From positions 124,001 to 188,000 of the forward strand of contig NZ_CP030827.1 in assembly GCF_003597675.1 (NCBI RefSeq): DNA of 64,000 nt. Reading direction: 5' to 3'. Source of the stretch: Neorhizobium sp. NCHU2750. GTDB taxonomy: Bacteria; Pseudomonadota; Alphaproteobacteria; Rhizobiales; Rhizobiaceae. How positions within the stretch are numbered: the first letter of the stretch is position 1; every line of letters begins with the position of its first letter. Both the position numbers and the translations under genes were made by a program. Under the pieces are notes generated by a model. It was not told the DNA's origin. It did no database searches and saw only the letters and a program-made list of their open reading frames with translations. Positions 55,980-64,000 of the stretch are shown in pieces.

Positions 55980-57272
55980 ATGGATCGCATACGCATTTTA
56001 GGCGGTAACAAGCTCACCGGCACCATTCCGATTTCCGGCGCGAAGAATGCGGCACTGCCGCTGATGATCGCCTCGCTTTTGACGAGCGATACGCTGACGC
56101 TCGAAAACGTGCCGCATCTGGCGGATGTCGAGCAGCTTCTGCGCATCCTCGGCAATCACGGGGTCGACGTGTCGGTCAATGGCCGCCGCGAAAGCCAGAG
56201 CGAGAGCTACGCCCGCACCATCCATTTCACCTGCCGCACCATCGTCGATACGACCGCCCCTTACGAGCTGGTCTCCAAGATGCGCGCCTCCTTCTGGGTC
56301 ATCGGCCCGCTTCTGGCGCGTGAGGGCCGGGCCCGTGTTTCGCTGCCGGGCGGTTGCGCCATCGGCACACGCCCGGTCGATCTTTTCCTCGACAGCCTTG
56401 CAGCGCTCGGCGCCGAGATCGAGATCGACGGCGGTTACGTCAACGTGTCGGCCCCTGCGGGCGGCTTTGTCGGCGCGCACTATACCTTCCCCAAGGTTTC
56501 CGTCGGCGCCACCCATGTGCTGATGATGGCCGCAACGCTCGCTAAGGGCACGACAGTCATCGACAATGCCGCTCGCGAGCCGGAAATCGTCGATCTCGCC
56601 GAGTGCCTGATCGCCATGGGCGCCAAGATCGAAGGCGCCGGCACCAGGACGATCACCGTTGAAGGTGTGTCGTCCCTCCATGGCGCCCGCCATCGCGTTC
56701 TTCCCGATCGCATCGAGACCGGCACCTATGCCATGGCGGTCGCCATGACCGGCGGTGACGTCACGCTGACCGGCACCCGCGCCTCGCTTCTCGACAACGC
56801 GCTTGAAACCCTGCGCCTTGCCGGCGCCGAGATCACCGAGACCGAAAGCGGCCTGCGCGTGGTGCGGAACGGCAATGGCATCCAGCCGGTCGATATCGTC
56901 ACCGAACCCTTCCCGGGCTTCCCGACCGACCTGCAGGCGCAGTTCATGGCACTGATGACCCGCTCGTCCGGTGTCTCGCATGTGACCGAAACCATCTTCG
57001 AAAACCGCTTCATGCACGTGCAGGAACTTGCCCGCCTCGGCGCCAGGATCTCGCTCTCCGGCCAGATGGCCCGCATCGAAGGCGTGCCGCGGCTGAAAGG
57101 TGCGCCGGTCATGGCAACCGATCTTCGCGCTTCCGTCTCGCTCGTCATTGCCGGCCTGGCCGCCGAGGGCGAAACCATGGTGAGCCGCGTCTATCATCTC
57201 GATCGCGGCTTCGAACGGCTTGAAGAAAAGCTCACCCGATGCGGCGCTGTCGTTGAACGCGTCAGCGACTGA
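55980..57272 (+). CDS. murA: UDP-N-acetylglucosamine 1-carboxyvinyltransferase
   Basis: This 430-residue enzyme catalyses the first committed step of peptidoglycan synthesis, adding enolpyruvate to UDP-GlcNAc. '[20 protein letters not shown]' holds the N-terminal Lys-Asn pair. The catalytic cysteine, the fosfomycin target, is C126 in '[15 protein letters not shown]'. Later blocks '[13 protein letters not shown]' and '[19 protein letters not shown]' fit the family. Its length is standard. A hairpin terminator at 57454 lies beyond a RIME-like element. Confidence 0.98.
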   Translation: MDRIRILGGNKLTGTIPISGAKNAALPLMIASLLTSDTLTLENVPHLADVEQLLRILGNHGVDVSVNGRRESQSESYARTIHFTCRTIVDTTAPYELVSKMRASFWVIGPLLAREGRARVSLPGGCAIGTRPVDLFLDSLAALGAEIEIDGGYVNVSAPAGGFVGAHYTFPKVSVGATHVLMMAATLAKGTTVIDNAAREPEIVDLAECLIAMGAKIEGAGTRTITVEGVSSLHGARHRVLPDRIETGTYAMAVAMTGGDVTLTGTRASLLDNALETLRLAGAEITETESGLRVVRNGNGIQPVDIVTEPFPGFPTDLQAQFMALMTRSSGVSHVTETIFENRFMHVQELARLGARISLSGQMARIEGVPRLKGAPVMATDLRASVSLVIAGLAAEGETMVSRVYHLDRGFERLEEKLTRCGAVVERVSD

Positions 57273-57283
57273 TCGTCGCCACT

Positions 57284-57393
57284 GCAGCATGTCTCCCGAA
57301 AGTGGTCACCGGTTTCGAGGTGAAGACATGCGCAAAAACAAAGAGCTAAATCACGGCAAGCGAATCTGAAAGATCGCAACGTGATTTAGCGCG
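57284..57393. repeat. RIME-like palindromic element, copy 2 (inverted)
   Basis: This stretch matches 54019-54125 in the opposite orientation, with the same CATGTCTcccgaaa/gaagACATG palindrome and GCTAAATCAC/GTGATTTAGC palindrome. It sits in the murA 3' region before the terminator. Confidence 0.82.
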
Positions 57394-57453
57394 CCGTGCG
57401 TCCATATGGACGCATACCGGACGCGCGAACCTTTTGAAGCCACAGCATCGAAA

Positions 57454-57486
57454 GGACGGCAGGGAAAACCCTTGCCGTCCTTTTTT
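57454..57486 (+). terminator. rho-independent terminator of murA
   Basis: GGACGGCAGGG and CCCTTGCCGTCC pair with one bulge across an AAAA loop and are followed by six T residues. Confidence 0.88.
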
Positions 57487-57563
57487 ACATGCCTATGTCT
57501 GGAAGGCATCCCGCATCTCTCCCGCCTCATATTCGTGATCCGGCTTTAAACGGAGATTTTTTC

Positions 57564-58406
57564 ATGACCGATATGTCCTCCCCCGTCTGGTTCATCACCG
57601 GATGTTCAACCGGCTTTGGCCACGAACTGGCAAAGCTGGCAATCGCCCGCGGCTTTCAAACGGTCGTCACCGCCCGCGACAAGGGCCGGCTGGCGGATCT
57701 GGTGCAGGGCCACGACAATGCGCTCGCCGTTGATCTGGATGTCACCGATCAAGGCCAGGTCGAGGCTGCGGTAAACGCGGCTGAAGAGAAGTTCGGCCGC
57801 ATCGACGTTCTCGTCAACAACGCCGGCTACGGCTACCAGGCCTCGATCGAGGAGGGCGATGAAGCCGAGATCCGCGCCATGTTCGATGCCAACGTCTTCG
57901 GCCTCTTCGCGCTGACGCGGGCCGTTCTGCCGGGCATGCGCGCCCGTCGCAAAGGCCACATCCTCAACCTCACCTCGCAGGCCGGTTTCGTCGGCTTTCC
58001 GGGTTCCGGCTATTACGCTGCCACGAAACATGCCGTGGAAGGTTTCTCGGATGCGCTCGCTGCAGAGGGCGCACCGATCGGCATCAAGGTCACCTGCGTG
58101 GCACCGGGGCCGTTCCGCACCGATTGGGCCGGCCGCTCGCTCAAGCAGACGCCGGTGAAGATCGCCGACTATCAGGATACGGCCGGCATCCGCATGACGA
58201 CGACGGCGGGATACAGCGGCAAGCAGCCGGGCGATCCGGTCCGTGCGGGAGAGGCGATGATCCGCGCCGTGGAGGCGGCCAACCCGCCGCGCCATCTCGT
58301 GCTCGGCGAATTGGCCTATAACGCCATCACCGCCAAGCTCGCCGAAAGGCGGGCCGAGATCGAGGCGTGGAAGGATGCCAGCCTATCGGCAGACTTTCCC
58401 AAATAG
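57564..58406 (+). CDS. short-chain dehydrogenase/reductase (SDR)
   Basis: This 280-residue classical SDR has the NAD(P) loop 'WFITGCSTGFGHELAKLA', 'VLVNNAGYGYQ', the serine in 'LNLTSQAGFVGFPGSG' and the catalytic 'YYAATKHAVEGFSDAL' (Tyr, Lys). The Cys-Ser-Thr in the first loop is typical of the 17-beta-HSD-like branch that acts on varied alcohols and ketones. ATG 57564 follows GGAG. It stands alone between the murA terminator and the convergent EAL gene, so no pathway is indicated. Confidence 0.9.
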   Translation: MTDMSSPVWFITGCSTGFGHELAKLAIARGFQTVVTARDKGRLADLVQGHDNALAVDLDVTDQGQVEAAVNAAEEKFGRIDVLVNNAGYGYQASIEEGDEAEIRAMFDANVFGLFALTRAVLPGMRARRKGHILNLTSQAGFVGFPGSGYYAATKHAVEGFSDALAAEGAPIGIKVTCVAPGPFRTDWAGRSLKQTPVKIADYQDTAGIRMTTTAGYSGKQPGDPVRAGEAMIRAVEAANPPRHLVLGELAYNAITAKLAERRAEIEAWKDASLSADFPK

Positions 58407-58450
58407 GCCGGTCTTGTTGCTTCACCCGCGAAGATATTGGCAAGTCGTGG

Positions 58451-60286
58451 TCACATGCCGCCACAACAAGCCGATGCCTTGGCGGGGCCGGCCATCAGGG
58501 CCTGGGTGGTCGTCTCGCGGTCTGCGGGGCGCCCGAACAGGTATCCCTGGGCGTAGGAGCAGCCGAGCCGCTGCAGACGGAGCGCCTGGTCCTGCGTCTC
58601 GACGCCTTCCGCCACCATCGCCACCCCGAGGCCGGAGACCATGTTCAGAAGCGTGCGGATGATCACCTCGCCGCGGTCGTCGGACATGCGGTCGACAAAA
58701 GTCTTGTCGATCTTGACGATATCCACCGGGAAGTCGAGGAGATGGGTCAGCGAGGCATAACCGGTGCCGAAATCGTCCAGTGCCACCCGCAATCCGTCGA
58801 TTCGCATGCCTTCTATCGTCTTTGCCACCTTGCGGTCGCGCTCATCCATATAGACCGTTTCGGTGACCTCGATGACGACCTGCTCAGGCGGGATCTGGTA
58901 GGGAGAAAATGCCTCTCGGATTCGCTGGCGAAGATTGCCAAGGTCGAAATCCGCCATCGACACGTTGACGCTGACATAGTGGAGAGGAGCGCCGCTGTCG
59001 CGCCATGTGTGTAGGTCAAGCGCGACCTTTTCAAGCATGCGGTCGGTCAGCGCATGGCCGAGCGAGGCATCCTGCAGGGCCTCGGCAAACGCACCCGCCG
59101 GGATGATTTGCCCATCCGTGCCACGTACGCGGCAGAGCGCCTCCAGCCCGACAATCTCCTGGCTGTCGAGCCGCACGATCGGCTGGTAATGCGCCTCGAT
59201 ACGGTCCTCGGCCAGCGCGCTCGTCACCATCTGCAGCATGCGGAAACGCGCCATGCCGGCCTGGCCGAGCTCGTCATTATAGAGAACGAAACCACCTCGG
59301 GCGGTCCGCTTGGCATGGTGAAGTGCCAGATTGGCATGCTGCAGGCATGCCGGGACGTCCGGCTCCGGCGATGGCCTGCATATTTCCCCTCCGCAACTTG
59401 CGGTCAGGCGCAGCGTGTGGTCGTTCTCCTGTAGCGAACATTCCTTCAGCGCCTTGAGTATCTTTCTGCTGGTTGCGGCGATATCGGGCGGATTTCCCTC
59501 GACGATGACCGCAAATTCGTCCGCATCGACGCGAAAACTATTCTGCGGGCCGACGATACGGGTCACCGCAGCGGCGGCCTCGAGGATCATCCTGTCGCCT
59601 GCGGTATGGCCGAACACTTCATTGATCCTGCCGAGATGGTCGATGTCGATCAACAGGATGCCGAAAGGTGCCGAAGAGGTGTCGGCTCTCTTTTCGACGG
59701 TGCGGATGAAATTGGCACGATTGCCAAGCCCTGTCAGAATGTCGAAATGGGCAAGCCGCTGGTTTTCCGCCTTTACTTCCTCACGTTCGAGAACGAGCGA
59801 GCACAAGTGTAGGCATTCTTCGACGATCCGGCGCTCCTCTTCCGTCGGGCCGCGATTTTCCGTGTAATAGAAGCCGAATGCACCGAGCACGCGGCCGTCG
59901 CTTTGCAGGATCGGGCTGGACCAGCAGGCCTTGACGTCATGTTCCTGGAGCAGGATGTCGGCAAGCGCTCTGTAGGGTGCCCAGTAGGGATTGGTGAAGA
60001 TATTGTCGACCGCGATCGGCTTGCCGAGAAAGGCCGCCGTACCGCAGGAGCCGACGCCCGGCCCGATGGCAATTCCATCAAGAGCCCGGGAATATTCGCG
60101 GGAAATGCTCGGCCCTGCAAGTGGGTGCAGCAATCCGGCACGATCGACCGTCACAAGCGAGCAAAGCACGCCCGTGGCAAGTCTTTCCGCGTGCGCGCAT
60201 ATGTAATTGCCGGCCTCTTCAAGCGAGCAGCCGTGAGCAAGCATATCAAGTATTTCTTGCTGCAGATGACCGTATCCCCCCGTCAT
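58451..60286 (-). CDS. GAF-GGDEF-EAL protein, likely c-di-GMP phosphodiesterase
   Basis: This 611-residue soluble protein has a GAF domain (about 20-165, 'GPGVGSCGTAAFLGKPIAVD'), a GGDEF domain (about 175-335) and an EAL domain (about 355-600). The cyclase signature is altered: 'RVDADEFAV' (D254-A255 in place of Gly-Gly), so cyclase activity is doubtful. The EAL part keeps 'GLEALCR' (382-384), 'VNVS', 'EVTE', 'DDFGTGYASL' and 'KIDKTF', so it should degrade c-di-GMP. The GGDEF part may bind GTP and regulate. It carries no membrane segments, so the GAF domain may sense a small cytoplasmic ligand. Confidence 0.88.
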   Translation of the reverse strand: MTGGYGHLQQEILDMLAHGCSLEEAGNYICAHAERLATGVLCSLVTVDRAGLLHPLAGPSISREYSRALDGIAIGPGVGSCGTAAFLGKPIAVDNIFTNPYWAPYRALADILLQEHDVKACWSSPILQSDGRVLGAFGFYYTENRGPTEEERRIVEECLHLCSLVLEREEVKAENQRLAHFDILTGLGNRANFIRTVEKRADTSSAPFGILLIDIDHLGRINEVFGHTAGDRMILEAAAAVTRIVGPQNSFRVDADEFAVIVEGNPPDIAATSRKILKALKECSLQENDHTLRLTASCGGEICRPSPEPDVPACLQHANLALHHAKRTARGGFVLYNDELGQAGMARFRMLQMVTSALAEDRIEAHYQPIVRLDSQEIVGLEALCRVRGTDGQIIPAGAFAEALQDASLGHALTDRMLEKVALDLHTWRDSGAPLHYVSVNVSMADFDLGNLRQRIREAFSPYQIPPEQVVIEVTETVYMDERDRKVAKTIEGMRIDGLRVALDDFGTGYASLTHLLDFPVDIVKIDKTFVDRMSDDRGEVIIRTLLNMVSGLGVAMVAEGVETQDQALRLQRLGCSYAQGYLFGRPADRETTTQALMAGPAKASACCGGM

Positions 60287-60758
60287 TCGATAATTCTTCC
60301 TTAAATTCTACATGAGGAAAATTTATTGGGCAGATGATGCAAGATAAAAGGTAATCATAATGTTATATGATTGAACGTAATTCTTGCTAAAGCGGATGAT
60401 CACGACATCGTGGGTCTCGCCGCGGGCTGGCGCAGGTCGATGTTTCGCTTCCCTCCTCCCCCAGAGATATAGGGGGGCCCATTTGACTTTGAAGAGGGAT
60501 GTTGCGCGCATGGGCGCCTTATCAGGCCACGAGGGCAACACTCCGCCCGCCTCTCCACCAGCTTGCGCCGCCACCGGAGACGGGCCGGCGAATGTTCATG
60601 GGGACAGCGGGCGCACGTGGTGACCACCGCCGCTGTTTATGGGGCGACGCCGGGCGGCCGACCGCGGTCGGCAAGGGTGGCAACCTTCGCCTGTGTTTGG
60701 TGCAGCGCCTTACATCCGTCGGACTGATCGCCGACCTGCTGCGCAGCCTATGCCCTCT
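60287..60758. other. long G+C-rich non-coding region
   Basis: This 472-base gap is A+T rich at first (60300-60390, likely the promoter of the EAL gene) and then G+C rich with many palindromes. These include the perfect 14-base CCGACCGCGGTCGG (60658-60671) and the hairpin GTGG-tga-CCAC (60618-60628). No frame shows a recognisable protein. It may hold a structured RNA or a repeated element. Confidence 0.5.
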
Positions 60759-62003
60759 TCAGCCGAAGCGGGATGGCGAGAACGGGGAAATATCGATTGC
60801 CGGCGTCTGGCCGCAGAGAAGATCGCTGACAAGGCGGGCAGTGCCGGCGGACTGGGTAAGGCCCAGATGGCCGTGGCCGAAGGCATAAACGACATTCGGC
60901 GTGGCCTTGGCGCGGGCAATCGCCGGCAGGCTGTCGGGCAGTGACGGGCGAAAGCCCATCCATTGCGTGCCGCCTTCGGTCTTCAGCCCCGGCAGGAAGG
61001 TTTTCGCCTTTTTCAGCATCGCCTCAGAACGTGCGTAGTTAGGCGGCAGTTTCAGCCCGCCGAGTTCGACGGCGCCGCCGACCCGGATGCCGCTCGTCAG
61101 TCTCGTCACGACGAAGCCATGGCCGCCGAAAGTCACCTGGGTGCGCAGGTCGAGCGAGCCGGATGGCAGTGTCGTATTGTATCCGCGCTCTGTTTCCAGC
61201 GGGATGTTTTCGCCGAGCGTGCGGGCGATGTGATGCGAAAAGGCTCCCGCCGCCACCACCACCTTGCCCGCTTCGCAGACGGTGCCGGTTGCGCTGACGA
61301 TCTCGACACCGCCGGTCGACGGCCGCAAGGCCTTCACGTCGCTGACCGCAATGGTGCCGCCGCGGGCGCGAAAATTCTCGGCGAGCGCCAGCGTGTAGAG
61401 CTTCGGATCGGCGATCGAGAACCAGCCCGGCGTGAATGTGCCACGGATGAAGCGGGGCGCAATGCCCGGCTGGATGCGGCTCATCTCGGCGGCATTCATG
61501 TGCTGGAATTCGATCCCGTGCTGTTCGCGGGCGTCCCATCCCGGCAGCGAGGCGCGGAATTCCGCGTCGCTTTCATAGACCTGCAGATTGCCTTCCTTGC
61601 GCAGCATCGAAAGCGTTTCGGTGGCCTGCAGGAAGGGTTCGAGCTCGGCCTTGGAGAAATCCATCAGCGACGTCTGGGCCGCTGCCGAATGGGCAACGCG
61701 CGACGCCTGGCAGGCGCGCCAGAAGCGGAACATCCAGGGCATGATCTGCAGCGCATAGGCGGGCGGCAGCGATAGCGGGCCGAGTGGATCAAGCAGCCAT
61801 TTCGGTGCCTTCTTCAGGATGCCGGGCGAGGCAAGCGGCAGGATGTCGGTAAAGGCAAAGGCGCCGGCATTGCCGGCCGATGCGCCGGCGGCAGGTCCCT
61901 CGCGGTCCACCACGGTCACGCTCAAACCCCGCATCTGCGCGGCAATGGCGACGGAGAGGCCGACCACCCCCGCCCCGATGACGATGACATCCGACCTGCT
62001 CAT
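60759..62003 (-). CDS. FAD-dependent D-amino-acid (probably D-hydroxyproline) dehydrogenase
   Basis: This 414-residue DadA-type oxidoreductase begins with the FAD loop 'DVIVIGAGVVGLSVAIAAQM' and has the family end 'VVYAFGHGHLGLTQSAGTAR'. Such enzymes oxidise D-amino acids and pass electrons to quinones. It lies downstream of a DHDPS-family gene and a GntR regulator; that trio matches rhizobial trans-4-hydroxy-L-proline catabolism, where the D-hydroxyproline form is oxidised to pyrroline-4-hydroxy-2-carboxylate. A general D-amino-acid role is the alternative. ATG 62003 begins the Rossmann strand; the longer frame adds 68 residues that do not look coding. Confidence 0.83.
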   Translation of the reverse strand: MSRSDVIVIGAGVVGLSVAIAAQMRGLSVTVVDREGPAAGASAGNAGAFAFTDILPLASPGILKKAPKWLLDPLGPLSLPPAYALQIMPWMFRFWRACQASRVAHSAAAQTSLMDFSKAELEPFLQATETLSMLRKEGNLQVYESDAEFRASLPGWDAREQHGIEFQHMNAAEMSRIQPGIAPRFIRGTFTPGWFSIADPKLYTLALAENFRARGGTIAVSDVKALRPSTGGVEIVSATGTVCEAGKVVVAAGAFSHHIARTLGENIPLETERGYNTTLPSGSLDLRTQVTFGGHGFVVTRLTSGIRVGGAVELGGLKLPPNYARSEAMLKKAKTFLPGLKTEGGTQWMGFRPSLPDSLPAIARAKATPNVVYAFGHGHLGLTQSAGTARLVSDLLCGQTPAIDISPFSPSRFG

Positions 62004-62121
62004 TTTCTCGCTGCTTTCCGGCAGGCCTGGAACGGCATGCCACCTTGCTGGATCTGTTGGAGTTGTTGTCAAAACGAAGAAGGAAGCCCTCCGGGTGGAG
62101 GGCTTCCTGTATCTGGAGGCG

Positions 62122-63084
62122 TTAGGCCTTGTAGGTCTGGACCGCGCCGGGGAGCTTGCTCCAGTCGGCATACCATTTGTCGAACAGAGCGAGCTGGGCT
62201 TCGACATAGCCGCGCTGGCTGTCGGAGAGCACGTCGGTCTCGATGAAATTGAGCGTGAACTCCTTGTTCCCCTTCAGCACCATCATGTGCTTGAAGTAGA
62301 GAACCAGGTCCGGGCCTTCGTCGAAGGAGGAGAGTACGCCGAGTGCCGCTTCGAGTTCGAGCGCGCGGGCACGGGCATCGGCATCGCCCTTGGCGGCAGC
62401 CTCTGCGAGATTGCAAAGATGCAGCACTTCCTTCGGCAGCACATTGCCGATGCCGGTGATGGCGCCGGTGGCGCCGCAATTGACATAGCCGTGGAAGACC
62501 GCCGTATCGACGCCGATCATCAGCGTCACGTCGTCATCACGGCTGGTGATGTTTTCCGCCGCATAGCGCATGTCGGCCGGGCCGCCGAATTCCTTGAAGC
62601 CGACGAGGTTCAGATGTTCGGCGCGCAGCGCGAAGAAAAGGTCGGCGCGGGTGGCAAAGCCGTAATAGGGGCTGTTGTAGATGACTGCCGGAAGGTTTGG
62701 GGCAGCAGACAGGATCGCCTTGAAATGCGCCTTCTGGGCGGAGATCACCGAACCGCGGGAAAGGACGCGCGGAATGACCATCAGGCCGCTTGCGCCAACC
62801 TTTTGGGCATGCGCGGCAAGTGCCACGGCGGAAGCGGAGTTGATCGCGCCGGTGCCGACGATGACCGGAATGCCGGCCTTGACCAGGCGCTCGACGCCTT
62901 CCATGCGCTCAGCATCCGTCAAAAGCGGCCAGTCGCCCATCGAGCCGCAGTAGATGACGGCGGACATGCCGGCAGCGATCAGTTCCTTGCCCTTGGCGAC
63001 CAGAGCGTCGAAATCAGGCGTGCGATCAGCCTTGCAGGGGGTCATCAGCGCCGGCATGACGCCGGAGAAAATATTGGCTTTCAT
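62122..63084 (-). CDS. DHDPS-family lyase, probable pyrroline-4-hydroxy-2-carboxylate deaminase
   Basis: This 320-residue (beta/alpha)8 barrel of the dihydrodipicolinate synthase/N-acetylneuraminate lyase family has 'IFSGVMPALMTPCKADRTPD', the 'YCGSMGDW' phosphate/carboxylate loop, 'AVIYNSPYYG' and the Schiff-base lysine K164 in 'LVGFKEFGGP'. It is not DapA: the GTTGE motif is replaced by GSMGD. Next to a DadA-like dehydrogenase and GntR regulator it fits HypD-type deaminase of hydroxyproline breakdown. The gene follows the GntR gene after 104 bases that contain a TTTGTCGACAAA palindrome. Confidence 0.82.
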   Translation of the reverse strand: MKANIFSGVMPALMTPCKADRTPDFDALVAKGKELIAAGMSAVIYCGSMGDWPLLTDAERMEGVERLVKAGIPVIVGTGAINSASAVALAAHAQKVGASGLMVIPRVLSRGSVISAQKAHFKAILSAAPNLPAVIYNSPYYGFATRADLFFALRAEHLNLVGFKEFGGPADMRYAAENITSRDDDVTLMIGVDTAVFHGYVNCGATGAITGIGNVLPKEVLHLCNLAEAAAKGDADARARALELEAALGVLSSFDEGPDLVLYFKHMMVLKGNKEFTLNFIETDVLSDSQRGYVEAQLALFDKWYADWSKLPGAVQTYKA

Positions 63085-63162
63085 AGTATGCTTCCTTGAT
63101 ATCCGAACGGCCGGCAGAGACGATCCCGGCTTCTGGAAACGGAGCATACTCCTTCAATTTTC

Positions 63163-63174
63163 TTTGTCGACAAA
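63163..63174. promoter_or_regulatory. candidate GntR operator upstream of the DHDPS-family gene
   Basis: TTTGTCGACAAA is a perfect palindrome, 79 bases before the lyase start codon. Its TTGTCGACA core recurs before the GntR gene at 63906. The FCD branch of GntR regulators typically binds such TNGTNNNACNA sites. Confidence 0.6.
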
Positions 63175-63188
63175 AAAAATACAAGATA

Positions 63189-63893
63189 TCAAAGATCAAT
63201 ATCGACGCGATCGTTGCGTGTCAGAAGCCGGCCGATCTGCTCGACGATCTGCTCGCCATGCGCCTTGCCGAGACGGTCTGCGGCGGCCACGTCGCGGGCT
63301 TTGACGGCAGCGATGATCTCCTCGTGTTCCTCGACGAAACGCGGTGGAAGGCGATCATTGTAGGATTGGTAATAGAGGCGCAGCATGCGCCGGCCTTCAC
63401 CGAGCAGGCGGTCGAAGAATGTGTTGTAGTAGTTGTTGCGCCCGGCGGCTGCGATCGCGGAATGCAGGGCGGCATTTGTGGCGATCATGGCAAGCGCGTC
63501 CTGCGCCCTGACGGCCTCGGCAAACGCCTCATGATGTTCCCAGATGATCGCGAGATCCTCCTCGCGGTGATGCTGTGCGGCAAGTCTTGTCGTGACGCGG
63601 TACATCAACACCAGTGCGTCGAAATAGGCGGGCATGCCGAGGAAATCGATATTCGACACCATGGTCGAGCGGTTAGGCAGCGTCTCGATCAACCCTTCGC
63701 CGGCAAGCCGCACGAGCGCCTCGCGGATCGGCGTGCGCGACATGCCGAACCGTGCCGCAAGCTGTACCTCATCGATCGCGCTTCCCGGTGCAAGCTTCAG
63801 ATCGAGGATCTCGTCCCGCAGGAGGTCATAGACCAGCCGCACGCCGGACCCGCGCTTGCGCTCCGCAATCTGGTTGGTTTCTGGATCTGTCAT
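63189..63893 (-). CDS. GntR family (FCD/FadR subfamily) transcriptional regulator
   Basis: This 234-residue protein has an N-terminal winged helix ('LVYDLLRDEILDLKLAPGSA', 'LAARFGMSRTPIREALVRLA', 'GLIETLPNRSTMVS') and a C-terminal all-helical FCD effector domain with metal-type histidines ('ALHSAIAAAGRN', 'EEHEEIIAAV'). It probably controls the operon it heads and itself, since its palindromic core lies at both starts. The effector would be hydroxyproline or an intermediate if the pathway guess is right. ATG 63893 was chosen over GTG 63905. Confidence 0.9.
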   Translation of the reverse strand: MTDPETNQIAERKRGSGVRLVYDLLRDEILDLKLAPGSAIDEVQLAARFGMSRTPIREALVRLAGEGLIETLPNRSTMVSNIDFLGMPAYFDALVLMYRVTTRLAAQHHREEDLAIIWEHHEAFAEAVRAQDALAMIATNAALHSAIAAAGRNNYYNTFFDRLLGEGRRMLRLYYQSYNDRLPPRFVEEHEEIIAAVKARDVAAADRLGKAHGEQIVEQIGRLLTRNDRVDIDL

Positions 63894-63905
63894 GCTGGCT
63901 CCCAC

Positions 63906-63914
63906 TTGTCGACA
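63906..63914. promoter_or_regulatory. second copy of the GntR operator core
   Basis: TTGTCGACA lies 13 bases upstream of the GntR start codon, in a position to block its own promoter. It matches the core of the 63163-63174 palindrome. Confidence 0.5.
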
Positions 63915-64000
63915 TGATGTACCACGTCTCTAACCTATGGAGGCAATACAGTCTGCCTGATATTCAGGCCGATACAGAAGCTTTGCACATCATATAGGGC

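Noticed and set aside
60499..60888. 129-codon plus-strand frame at the EAL/dehydrogenase gap
   Set aside because: Its second half is antisense to the dehydrogenase gene and no domain is visible. I treat the gap as non-coding, though a repeat or RNA is possible.

Overview
The window looks like a chromosomal segment of an alphaproteobacterium of the Rhizobiaceae (Rhizobium/Agrobacterium/Allorhizobium type). The evidence is high G+C coding DNA with heavy C/G third positions, a PodJ-like polarity factor beside a fatty-acid oxidation operon, an OpgC-type periplasmic glucan modifier, RIME-like palindromic elements, and core genes such as pyrD, murA, mscL, galE and a tRNA-Thr. I see no plasmid replication genes, prophage, insertion sequence or CRISPR array.

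Layout. 0-7 kb: a KTSC protein, a secreted GH5 glycosidase convergent with a large membrane glycosyltransferase (GT2), a family-3 solute-binding protein, an S24 (LexA/CI-like) repressor and a LuxR-type response regulator. 7-17 kb: DUF952-pyrD, a MATE exporter, a CAP lipoprotein, a TPR-methyltransferase, a tandem YitT pair, then the ligase-associated helicase and PdeM phosphoesterase. 17-25 kb: universal stress protein with an FNR/FixK-like box, a ClC channel with CBS domains, the TIGR02186-TauE pair and podJ. 25-32 kb: acyl-CoA dehydrogenase, thiolase and FadB-type enzyme forming a beta-oxidation operon, then FetAB-type transporter genes. 33-34 kb: an A+T-rich islet with a PIN-like gene split by a frameshift at an A6 run. 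34-43 kb: a three-gene amino-acid (cystine-like) ABC transporter, a BASS transporter, OpgC, and a hybrid histidine kinase with a sodium/solute-symporter sensor. 43-46 kb: mscL, an aminotransferase, galE and a polysaccharide deacetylase. 46-52 kb: an RTX protein with its type I secretion ABC and HlyD genes. 52-58 kb: a chemoreceptor, a TadG-like protein, tRNA-Thr, murA and an SDR. 58-64 kb: a GAF-GGDEF-EAL protein and a GntR / DHDPS-family / D-amino-acid-dehydrogenase operon that fits hydroxyproline catabolism.

How genes work together. The fad cluster carries three steps of beta-oxidation with an inverted repeat in its promoter region. The symporter-kinase at 39-43 kb and the LuxR regulator at 6 kb resemble the two halves of a CrbS/CrbR-type acetate system but lie 33 kb apart. 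The RTX cassette lacks an outer-membrane TolC component. The hydroxyproline-like operon carries the same TTGTCGACA core next to two gene starts, a likely operator for its GntR regulator.

Most interesting leads: inverted repeats that can bury the ribosome binding sites of the aminotransferase (43.4 kb) and galE (44.8 kb); the frameshifted PIN-like gene; the unexplained G+C-rich, palindrome-bearing block at 60.4-60.7 kb; and three families of palindromic intergenic elements, two of them present as inverted copy pairs.
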